A DNA stretch of 15,940 bases from Oscillospiraceae bacterium. Lineage in GTDB: Bacteria > Bacillota > Clostridia > Oscillospirales > Ruminococcaceae. The notes under the pieces are model-generated. The model made no database searches. It was given only the letters and a program-made list of their open reading frames with translations, and had not been told where the DNA came from. Location: positions 1-15,940 of the forward strand of contig JAQXNQ010000327.1 in the NCBI GenBank assembly GCA_029098085.1. The letters are read 5' to 3'. The translations under genes and the position numbers were made by a program. The first letter of the stretch is position 1, and each line of letters starts with the position of its first letter. Positions 7,219 to 13,398 of this stretch are shown in pieces.

Positions 7219-7242
7219 CCGCAATTTCGGGAGGAAATCGTC

Positions 7243-8445
7243 ATGAAGCAGCCAGGAAAGCAGCTACGGATCCATATGCTGGGCCGGTTCTCCATCTCCT
7301 GCGGGGAGGTGCAGCTGTCTGACGACATGGCCCGGAGCAAAAAGGTCTGGCTGCTGATTCAGTATCTGATTGCCAACCGGGGCAGCGATCTTTCGGTGGA
7401 CCGGATGATTCTGGATATCTGGGGCGGAGAGGAAAGCGACGATCCGCTGAACGTGCTGAAGAATCTGGTGTACCGGGCTCGCAACATTCTCAAGCAGCTG
7501 TGTCCCGGCGAAACAACGGAGTTCATTCTGTACCGGCAGAATACCTACGCCTGGAATCCCGCTCTGGACTGCGAGATTGACAGCGAGCAGTTTCTGGCGG
7601 AAACCGCGGCGGCGGAAAGCGCCTCCGGCGAAGAGCGGATGAACCACTATCTGCAGGCGATCGCCCTGTATCAGGGCGAGTTCCTCCCGAAATCCTCCTA
7701 TGCCGACTGGGTCATCGCCCGCGGCACCGGCTTTGCCAGCGCCTATGTGGCCGCGGTGGAGGGGTTGTGTCCCCTGCTGCAGGAGGCCGGCAGGACGGAC
7801 GAAATGGTGGCCGTCTGCGAAAACGCGGCCTCGCTGTATCCGCTGGAGGAGCGGGTGCACAAGCAGTTGCTCCGGAGCTATGTGGCCGCCGGACGGTACA
7901 GCAAGGCGATTCATCATTATAATTATATCAGTGAGCTTTTTTATAAAGAACTGGGCGTCTGTCTCTCCGGCGATATCCGCACCCTGTACCGGGACATCAT
8001 TTCCGGCATCAGCGCGGTGGAGATGGATCTTTCGGTGATCTGCGAGGATCTGAAGGAGAGCAGCGAGGCCCGCGGTGCCTATTTCTGCGACTACGAGGTG
8101 TTCCGCAACATCTACCGGGTTCAGGCCCGCTCCATTTCCCGAACCGGTCAGTCGGTCAACATTGTGCTGATGACTCTGACCGACCGCTCCGGCGAGGTAC
8201 CGGAGGAAAAGGAGCTGAAACGGGCGGTTCGGCAGCTGCGGGACGCTGTGGTGAGCGGACTTCGCCGCGGAGATGTGGTCAGCGCCTTCAGCCCCTCTCA
8301 GCTGGTAATCATGCTGCCCATGACCAATCTGGAGCAGGCTCACATGGTCGCCAACCGGCTGACCGACCGGTTTTATCAGCATTTCCGTCAGGACAAAATC
8401 CGAATCCGGGTGAATATCCGCCCTTTGACGCCCAGCGGCGGCTGA
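7243..8445 (+). CDS. BTAD (SARP-like) transcriptional regulator with degenerate GGDEF-like tail
   Basis: The 400-residue protein begins with a winged-helix OmpR/SARP-type DNA-binding domain (about 8-105: IHMLGRFSISCGEVQL opening, then KKVWLLIQYLIANRG and LVYRARNIL). A helical BTAD/TPR-like domain follows (about 112-255), with YQGEFLPKSSYADWV and the ending RYSKAIHHYNYISELFYKELG. The C-terminal 120 residues resemble a nucleotide-cyclase/GGDEF fold: RRGDVVSAFSPSQLVIMLP sits where active proteins have R-x-GD-x-x-x-R-x-GGDEF. Since the GGDEF signature is missing, this domain should not make c-di-GMP but could sense a ligand. A GGAGG site lies 8 bases before the ATG. It is probably the regulator of its own operon and perhaps of the pilus-like genes downstream; the target is not shown by sequence. 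Confidence 0.85.
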   Translation: MKQPGKQLRIHMLGRFSISCGEVQLSDDMARSKKVWLLIQYLIANRGSDLSVDRMILDIWGGEESDDPLNVLKNLVYRARNILKQLCPGETTEFILYRQNTYAWNPALDCEIDSEQFLAETAAAESASGEERMNHYLQAIALYQGEFLPKSSYADWVIARGTGFASAYVAAVEGLCPLLQEAGRTDEMVAVCENAASLYPLEERVHKQLLRSYVAAGRYSKAIHHYNYISELFYKELGVCLSGDIRTLYRDIISGISAVEMDLSVICEDLKESSEARGAYFCDYEVFRNIYRVQARSISRTGQSVNIVLMTLTDRSGEVPEEKELKRAVRQLRDAVVSGLRRGDVVSAFSPSQLVIMLPMTNLEQAHMVANRLTDRFYQHFRQDKIRIRVNIRPLTPSGG

Positions 8446-8481
8446 CGGAGGATCATACAGAGACAGGCAGGAGGATGACGT

Positions 8482-9519
8482 ATGAAAAAAAGAATCATTG
8501 CCGCATTGGCGGTCTGTGCACTGCTGACTGCAGGCTGCAGCGCCTTTGCTCAGGAGACGCCTTCCTCTGCTGCGCCGCCTTCGGCGGTCTCGTCGTCAGT
8601 GGTTTCCGCGGAGGAAATCGCCGATCCAGGCCCGGTGGATGCGGAGGAGACGGAGGAAATCCCCGAGGAGTTCATGCCCATGACGGATACTGTCCCCGGC
8701 GGACAGGTTCCGGCTTCCCGGCTGAACAAATATCCGGTGGCCAGCGGCGAGATTTACACCTCCGGCGGCTCCAAAATCGATTACGGCAACGCAGCCGAAG
8801 GGTATGTGCGGGTGGCCCAGAGCGGTAGCACCAAACGCCTGAAGGTGCAGATTGTCCATGAGTCCAAAACCTACAATTACGACCTGAACACCAACGGGGA
8901 CTATGAGGTCTTCCCGCTGCAGAGCGGAAACGGCACCTACAAAATCCGGATCATGCAGAATGTGGAGGGCAACAAGTACACCCAGCTGGCAGCCAAGGAG
9001 ATCACGGTTGCGCTGAACGACGCCCTGTCGCCGTTTCTGTACCCCAGCCAGTATGTGAACTACAGCGCCGATTCCCAGGTAGTGAAGAAGGCCGCAGAGC
9101 TCTGCGCCGGGAAAACCAATGATGTGGACAAGGTGTCGGCGGTGTATAGCTGGATCATCAGCAGTATCACCTACGATTACGACAAGGCGGCCACCGTCAG
9201 GAGCGGCTATCTGCCCGCTCCGGACAGCATCCTCGCCTCCAAAAAGGGCATCTGCTTTGATTACGCGGCGGTCATGGCGTCCATGCTCCGCTCTCAGGGC
9301 GTGCCGGTCAGGCTGATCTGCGGCACGGTTTCGGAGAAGGATCTGAACCACGCCTGGAATGAGGTCTATCTGGAGGGTAAGGGCTGGGTCACCGTCAGGA
9401 TCTACTTCGAGGGCTCGGAGTGGAAGCGGATGGATCCGACCTTCGCCGCTTCCGGCGGAAACGGCATCGAGCAGTACATCGGCGACGGAAGCAACTACAC
9501 CAGCATGCGGGTTTATTGA
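8482..9519 (+). CDS. Transglutaminase-like lipoprotein
   Basis: This 345-residue protein starts with a lipoprotein signal (MKKRIIAALAVCALLTAGC, lipid-attachment Cys19), followed by a Ser/Pro/Glu-rich linker (21-65). The middle (about 90-180) looks beta-rich. The C-terminal half is a transglutaminase-like domain of the cysteine protease fold with an intact triad: Cys258 in KKGICFDYAA, His290 in LNHAWNEVY, and Asp318 in RMDPTF. It should face outward from the membrane. Family members cross-link, cut or otherwise modify proteins or peptidoglycan peptides; which applies is not visible here. An AGGAGG site lies 7 bases before the ATG. It is 36 bases after the regulator and is followed by a strong terminator, so it ends that transcription unit, though it may be functionally tied to the pilus-like cluster next door. 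Confidence 0.9.
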   Translation: MKKRIIAALAVCALLTAGCSAFAQETPSSAAPPSAVSSSVVSAEEIADPGPVDAEETEEIPEEFMPMTDTVPGGQVPASRLNKYPVASGEIYTSGGSKIDYGNAAEGYVRVAQSGSTKRLKVQIVHESKTYNYDLNTNGDYEVFPLQSGNGTYKIRIMQNVEGNKYTQLAAKEITVALNDALSPFLYPSQYVNYSADSQVVKKAAELCAGKTNDVDKVSAVYSWIISSITYDYDKAATVRSGYLPAPDSILASKKGICFDYAAVMASMLRSQGVPVRLICGTVSEKDLNHAWNEVYLEGKGWVTVRIYFEGSEWKRMDPTFAASGGNGIEQYIGDGSNYTSMRVY

Positions 9520-9527
9520 TGCACAGA

Positions 9528-9565
9528 CGGGAAAGAGCGGGTCAGCCTGCTCTTTCCCGATTTTT
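9528..9565 (+). terminator. Intrinsic terminator after the lipoprotein gene
   Basis: CGGGAAAGAGC (9528-9538) pairs perfectly with GCTCTTTCCCG (9549-9559), followed by ATTTTT. It lies 8 bases after the lipoprotein stop and ends only 16 bases before the next start codon, so there is no room for a promoter between them. Confidence 0.9.
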
Positions 9566-9581
9566 CAAAAGGAGCGGTTTT

Positions 9582-10649
9582 ATGAGGGCTGCAGAGGGAG
9601 CCTGCAACAGAAAGGTTCGGCCGGTTCCGGCGGCGGATCTTGCGGTTTTCTGTTCTGAAATGGCCATGCTGCTGCGGGCGGGCATCAGCCTGTCGGACGG
9701 CATCGGCATCATTGCGGGCCACGCGGCTCCGGAAGGGGCCGCCATGCTGCAGGGCATGAAGGAAAGGCTGGATGACAGCCAGCCCCTGAGCAGCGCCATG
9801 GAGCAGGCGGGCTGCTTTCCCTCCCAGCTGACCGGTATGGTCGAGCTGGGTGAAAGCGCCGGCACGCTGGATCGGGTGATGGAAGCCATGAGCGCTCACT
9901 ACCGCCGGGAGGACGATCTGCACCGGCAGATTCGCTCCGCCTTTGCCTATCCGGCGGCGGTGCTGATCATCATGACCGCCGTGATGGGCGTGCTGAGCGC
10001 CAAGGTATTTCCGGTCTTTTCCGGTGTGTTTGAGGCGGTAGGCGGAGAGATGTCCGCCGCTGCTGCCGCTGCCGCGTCCATGGGCCGCGTGTTCACCTGG
10101 ATTGCAGGGGCTGCGGCTCTGTTTCTGCTGCTGTGCGGCGGGCTGGTCCGGGCCGCCGGTCTCACCGAAAAGGGCAAGGCCCTGCTGAACCGTCTTGCCG
10201 CCCGGCTGCCCCTGATCCGGCGTTTTTCCCGGAAGATTTCGTCGGCCCGGTTCTGCGACAGCTTTTCCATGCTGCTGGCGGGCGGATACAATGCCGAGGA
10301 CGCGCTGGAGCGGGTTGCCGCTATTCTGCCGGATCCGGTGGTGCAGCAGGCGGTCGCAGTCTGCCGGGAAAAGCTGCAGGCCGGACAGGAGCTGGGCGGG
10401 GCCCTGGTGGAGACCGGGCTGTTTGACGGGCTGCAGAGCGGATTGATCGCCGTGGCGGCTCAGTCGGGCACGCTGGACAGCACGCTGAAGACCCTGGCGG
10501 ACGAGAGCCTCGACCAGCTGGACGAGATGACCGGACGGGCGGTTTCGCTGATTGAGCCGGTGATGATCGGCCTGACGGCGGTGATGATCGGCAGCGTGCT
10601 GCTGTCGGTGATGCTGCCGCTGGCCGGCATGCTGTCCGCCATTGGATGA
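9582..10649 (+). CDS. Type II secretion/type IV pilus platform protein (GspF/PilC family)
   Basis: The 355-residue protein has the two repeated T2SF domains of GspF/PilC/ComGB. The first starts around residue 20 (FCSEMAMLLRAGISLSDGI, then VELGESAGTLDRVMEAMSAHY), the second around 224 (FCDSFSMLLAGGYNAEDAL, then AVAAQSGTLDSTLKTLADE). Membrane segments are near 120-147, 170-190 and the C-terminus (EPVMIGLTAVMIGSVLLSVM). In known systems this protein is the inner-membrane platform that couples the ATPase to pilin insertion or removal. It is slightly shorter than typical PilC (about 400 residues), lacking most of the N-terminal extension. ATG 9582 has AAAAGGAG 7 bases upstream. It starts the cluster that ends in a PilT-type ATPase. 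Confidence 0.92.
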   Translation: MRAAEGACNRKVRPVPAADLAVFCSEMAMLLRAGISLSDGIGIIAGHAAPEGAAMLQGMKERLDDSQPLSSAMEQAGCFPSQLTGMVELGESAGTLDRVMEAMSAHYRREDDLHRQIRSAFAYPAAVLIIMTAVMGVLSAKVFPVFSGVFEAVGGEMSAAAAAAASMGRVFTWIAGAAALFLLLCGGLVRAAGLTEKGKALLNRLAARLPLIRRFSRKISSARFCDSFSMLLAGGYNAEDALERVAAILPDPVVQQAVAVCREKLQAGQELGGALVETGLFDGLQSGLIAVAAQSGTLDSTLKTLADESLDQLDEMTGRAVSLIEPVMIGLTAVMIGSVLLSVMLPLAGMLSAIG

Positions 10650-10661
10650 GGAGGGACGATC

Positions 10662-10988
10662 ATGCGGCTGTATGCGGCCAAACGAAGGCTGCCCCGTTTT
10701 CTGCCGGCGGCAGCGCTGGCAGCGTCCCTGCTGCTGGCTGCGGCTTATCTGGCCGGGCGGACCGACCGATCTGCCGATGAGCAGGCCCGTCAGGCGGCGG
10801 AGGATTCCATCCGCCGGGCGCTGGTGACCTGCTACGCCATCGAGGGCAGCTTTCCGCAGAATCTGGACGAGCTGAAGGAGCGGTACGGCCTGACGGTGGA
10901 CGGGCGGTTTGTGGTGGAATATGAGGCGCTGGGCGGCAACATCATGCCGCAGGTCACGGTCATCAACCGGGGCGGCAGCGCGCTGTGA
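10662..10988 (+). CDS. Small single-pass membrane protein, pseudopilin-like
   Basis: I do not recognise a named family. The 108-residue protein has a basic N-terminus (RLYAAKRRLPR) and one membrane segment (about 12-32). The following helix leads into ALVTCYAIEGSFPQNLDELKE, which resembles the Y-x-x-x-x-G-x-YP-x-x-L-x-x-L pattern after the long helix of GspG-type pseudopilins, and a short beta region ends the chain. There is no prepilin peptidase site of the G-F-x-x-x-E type. A GGAGGG site lies 7 bases before the ATG, 12 bases after the platform gene. A minor pilin-like role is inferred from pattern and position. Confidence 0.8.
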   Translation: MRLYAAKRRLPRFLPAAALAASLLLAAAYLAGRTDRSADEQARQAAEDSIRRALVTCYAIEGSFPQNLDELKERYGLTVDGRFVVEYEALGGNIMPQVTVINRGGSAL

Positions 10989-10999
10989 GGGGGAAGGGC

Positions 11000-11488
11000 A
11001 TGACAACCATCTTCGGCTCCGGACGGCGGAGCGGTGCGCTGGCGTCCCTGCTGCTGCTTGGACTGTTTGCGCTGTCGGGGATTTTTCTGACCCTGATCGG
11101 AGCTCAGGTCTATGTCTCGGTTCGGGAGGATGTCCAGCGGGATCATGTGCTGCAGTCCTCCTGCTCCTATCTGACCGGCAGGGTACACGGCTGCGCCGGA
11201 GCCGTTTCAGCTTCGGAAGCGGAAGGCATCGGCGATGTGCTGGTGCTGGAGGAGGAGCTGGGCGGCGACCTGTACCTGACCAGAATCTACCTGTGGGACG
11301 GGAATCTGACCGAGAGCTTTTTGCCCGCCTTTGCGGAGTTTGATCCGGAGAGCGGGGAAAAGCTGGTGGAGGCTGCGGGCTTTTCCGTTTCGGAGGATGG
11401 AGCGCTGCTGCGGTTTGAGGTGACCTTTTCCGGACAGGATGGCCATGAAACCCGGAGCTTTTCAGTGAGAAAGGGGGCAGGGCAATGA
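11000..11488 (+). CDS. Single-pass membrane protein of the pilus-like cluster, unknown function
   Basis: The 162-residue protein has a short basic N-terminus (MTTIFGSGRR), a membrane segment (about 13-38) and a soluble, beta-rich C-terminal part exposed outside the membrane. The soluble part includes SSCSYLTGRVHGC with two Cys residues that could form a disulfide. I do not recognise the family with certainty. No prepilin cleavage motif is seen. ATG 11000 was preferred over the in-frame GTG at 10985, because the purine-rich GAGGGGGAAGGG just before it serves as ribosome site. Its stop overlaps the next start as ATGA, so it is co-translated with the pilin-like gene. Confidence 0.78.
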   Translation: MTTIFGSGRRSGALASLLLLGLFALSGIFLTLIGAQVYVSVREDVQRDHVLQSSCSYLTGRVHGCAGAVSASEAEGIGDVLVLEEELGGDLYLTRIYLWDGNLTESFLPAFAEFDPESGEKLVEAAGFSVSEDGALLRFEVTFSGQDGHETRSFSVRKGAGQ

Positions 11489-11856
11489 ACGGCAGCCGGT
11501 CTTACGGCTTTCTGATAGAAACCCTGCTGGCCCTTCTGTTTTTTGCCCTGTCGGCGGCAGTGCTGCTGCAGACCTTTTGGGCAGCGGGGGAAAAGAGCGA
11601 CCGGACGGCTTTGCGGACGGCGGCTCTGATTTCGGCCCGGTCTCTTCTGGAGGAGTCACTGACCGACGGACGGCCGCGCAGCGCGGTGCTGGAGGAGCAG
11701 GGTGTTTCCTATGAGGTACAGGTACTGGTGGAGGAGCAGCCCGTCGCGGGCGGCACGCTGCTTCAGCTGGAGGCTCTGGCCCTGGATGAAAGCGGGCAGG
11801 AGATTCTTTCCGCTCCGCTGAGATCCGCCCTGTTTGTGGAAGGGGGAGACTCATGA
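11485..11856 (+). CDS. Pilin-like membrane protein with an off-register prepilin motif
   Basis: The 123-residue protein has a short N-terminus with Arg5 and the segment SYGFLIETLLALLFFALSAA, very like the N-terminal helix of type IV pilins (G-FTLIE followed by a hydrophobic helix). However, the Glu falls at position +4 after the Gly8/Phe9 junction, not the usual +5, so one residue seems to be missing. The rest is an amphipathic helix (SDRTALRTAALISARSLLEE) and a beta-rich C-terminus. In known pilins Glu5 aids assembly and Gly at -1 is needed for cleavage. The overlap arrangement (ATGA with both neighbours) ties it to the cluster. Minor pilin or pseudopilin is the best guess; the family is not certain. 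Confidence 0.8.
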   Translation: MNGSRSYGFLIETLLALLFFALSAAVLLQTFWAAGEKSDRTALRTAALISARSLLEESLTDGRPRSAVLEEQGVSYEVQVLVEEQPVAGGTLLQLEALALDESGQEILSAPLRSALFVEGGDS

Positions 11857-12272
11857 GCGGGCGCCGCACCTTCCGCTTTGGCGGCGGACTGATCTCGGTC
11901 TTCATGGTGCTGCTGGTGCTGATGCTCAGCACCTTTGCGGTTTTGTCCTGGGTAACCGCCTCCTCGGAGGAGAAGCTGGCCGACCGGGCGGAGCAGGCTG
12001 CTTCCGATTATTACCGGGCCGTGGGCGCTGCCGCTCAGGATGCCGGACAGGCCGCTTTTTTTGCGGAGCAGGGCGATTCGGAAGGCATGGCGGCTCTGGG
12101 AGAGCTGGACGGCGATATCCTGACGCTGGTGCATTCCGTGGATGACCGCAGACAGCTTCGGACGGTGTACAGGATAGGGAAGTCCGCGCCGTATCTGTCC
12201 CTCCTTTCCCAGACGGTGGAGAGCACCGCAGAGTGGGAGGAAGAATCGATGAACCTCTGGACCGGTGAATGA
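11853..12272 (+). CDS. Single-pass membrane protein of the pilus-like cluster, unknown function
   Basis: The 139-residue protein starts with a basic, Gly-rich stretch (MSGRRTFRFGGG) and a membrane segment (about 12-35), then an Ala/Glu-rich helix (38-70) likely to continue the transmembrane helix, as in pilins, and a short beta-rich C-terminus. There is no Glu in the N-terminal part of the helix, so it is not a standard pilin. I do not recognise a named family. The start overlaps the preceding stop (ATGA), with GGGGGAG as ribosome site close upstream. It ends 20 bases before the ATPase gene. Confidence 0.78.
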   Translation: MSGRRTFRFGGGLISVFMVLLVLMLSTFAVLSWVTASSEEKLADRAEQAASDYYRAVGAAAQDAGQAAFFAEQGDSEGMAALGELDGDILTLVHSVDDRRQLRTVYRIGKSAPYLSLLSQTVESTAEWEEESMNLWTGE

Positions 12273-12292
12273 ATTCTGAAGGGAGAAAGCCT

Positions 12293-13351
12293 ATGCAGAT
12301 GGAGGAGATCCTGCAGCGCGCTCTGGACAGCGGCGCTTCGGATATTTTTCTGGTGGCCGGTTTTCCGGTGGCCTACAAGATCAACAGCGGCGTGGAGCCC
12401 CAGCAGGAGCAGCGGCTGATGCCGCCGGACACCCGCAGCCTGATTTCCCGGATCTATGAGCTGTCCGAGCGGAGCATGGACCGGCTGCTGCAGTCGGGTG
12501 ACGATGACTTTTCCTTTTTTGTGCCGGGCATCATGGGGCGGTTTCGCTGCTGCGCCTACAAGCAGCGCAGCTCGCTGGCCTGTGTGCTGCGGGTGGTGAA
12601 CTTCCAGCTGCCCGATCCGGAGGACATGCAGATTCCGGAGAGCGTCATGAACCTGTATCAGATGCAGAAGGGGCTGATTTTGGTTACCGGCAGCGCCGGA
12701 AGCGGAAAATCCACCACCCTGGCCTGTCTGATCGACCGGATCAACCATACCCGGAATGGTCACATCATCACGCTGGAGGATCCCATCGAGTTCATTCACT
12801 CCCATAAAAAAAGCATCGTCAGCCAGCGGGAAATCGAACATGACACCGAAAGCTATGCTCACGCTCTGCGGGCGGCCCTCCGTCAGTCGCCCAACGTGAT
12901 CCTGCTGGGGGAGATGCGGGATTTTGAGACCATCCAGACGGCTGTCACGGCGGCGGAAACCGGTCAGCTGGTGCTGTCCACCCTGCACACGGTGGGTGCC
13001 GCCAAGACGGTGGACCGGATCATCGACGTCTTCCCTCCGGCCCAGCAGCAGCAGATCCGGATTCAGCTGTCCATGGTGCTGCAAGCGGTGGTATCCCAGC
13101 AGCTGATCCCCGGCACCGACGGCAGACTGGTACCGGCTTTTGAGGTGATGCTGGTCAACAACGCCATCCGGAACCTGATCAAGGACGGTAAGGTCTATCA
13201 GATTGACAACGCCATCCTCACCGGCGGCGCACAGGGCATGATGCTCATGGACAACAGCATTCTGGAGCTGTACCGCCAGGGGCGCATCAGCCGGGAAAAT
13301 GCGCTGCTCTATGCGGTCAACCGGCAGGCCCTCCAGCCCAAGCTGACATGA
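12293..13351 (+). CDS. pilT: PilT-type pilus retraction ATPase
   Basis: The 352-residue protein is a GspE/PilT secretion ATPase and matches the PilT branch. The N-terminal part (1-110) opens like PilT with a SGASDIFL segment. The catalytic part has Walker A GSAGSGKST (133-141), the Asp box TLEDPIEF (160-167), Walker B VILLGEMRD (202-210) and the His box TAAETGQLVLSTLHT (219-233). AIRNLIKDGKVYQI near the C-terminus is a PilT hallmark. PilT hexamers depolymerise pili. ATG 12293 has GGGAG 7 bases upstream; an in-frame ATG at 12269 overlaps the previous stop but has no ribosome site. It is the only ATPase in the cluster, so it may power something other than retraction. Confidence 0.93.
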   Translation: MQMEEILQRALDSGASDIFLVAGFPVAYKINSGVEPQQEQRLMPPDTRSLISRIYELSERSMDRLLQSGDDDFSFFVPGIMGRFRCCAYKQRSSLACVLRVVNFQLPDPEDMQIPESVMNLYQMQKGLILVTGSAGSGKSTTLACLIDRINHTRNGHIITLEDPIEFIHSHKKSIVSQREIEHDTESYAHALRAALRQSPNVILLGEMRDFETIQTAVTAAETGQLVLSTLHTVGAAKTVDRIIDVFPPAQQQQIRIQLSMVLQAVVSQQLIPGTDGRLVPAFEVMLVNNAIRNLIKDGKVYQIDNAILTGGAQGMMLMDNSILELYRQGRISRENALLYAVNRQALQPKLT

Positions 13352-13352
13352 A

Positions 13353-13386
13353 AGAAGGCTTCCACCCTTTCGGGCGGAAGCCTTCT
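13353..13386. terminator. Hairpin between convergent genes, probable bidirectional terminator
   Basis: AGAAGGCTTCC (13353-13363) pairs perfectly with GGAAGCCTTCT (13376-13386), and CCC/GGG in the loop can extend the stem. It lies 1 base after pilT and 12 bases beyond the stop of the leftward gene. The T-run is short on the minus strand (TTC after the arm) and absent on the plus strand, so termination strength is uncertain. Confidence 0.7.
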
Positions 13387-13398
13387 CCGGTTATTCGC

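Noticed and set aside
9513..11006. Long minus-strand open frame opposite the platform protein
   Set aside because: Gln/His/Arg-rich antisense translation of a clear GspF/PilC gene.
12269..12292. pilT start at ATG 12269
   Set aside because: It overlaps the preceding stop but has no Shine-Dalgarno; ATG 12293 has GGGAG at 7 bases and matches the PilT N-terminus.
12035..13084. Long minus-strand open frame opposite pilT
   Set aside because: Opposite a gene with all PilT motifs intact; the translated sequence has no recognisable features.
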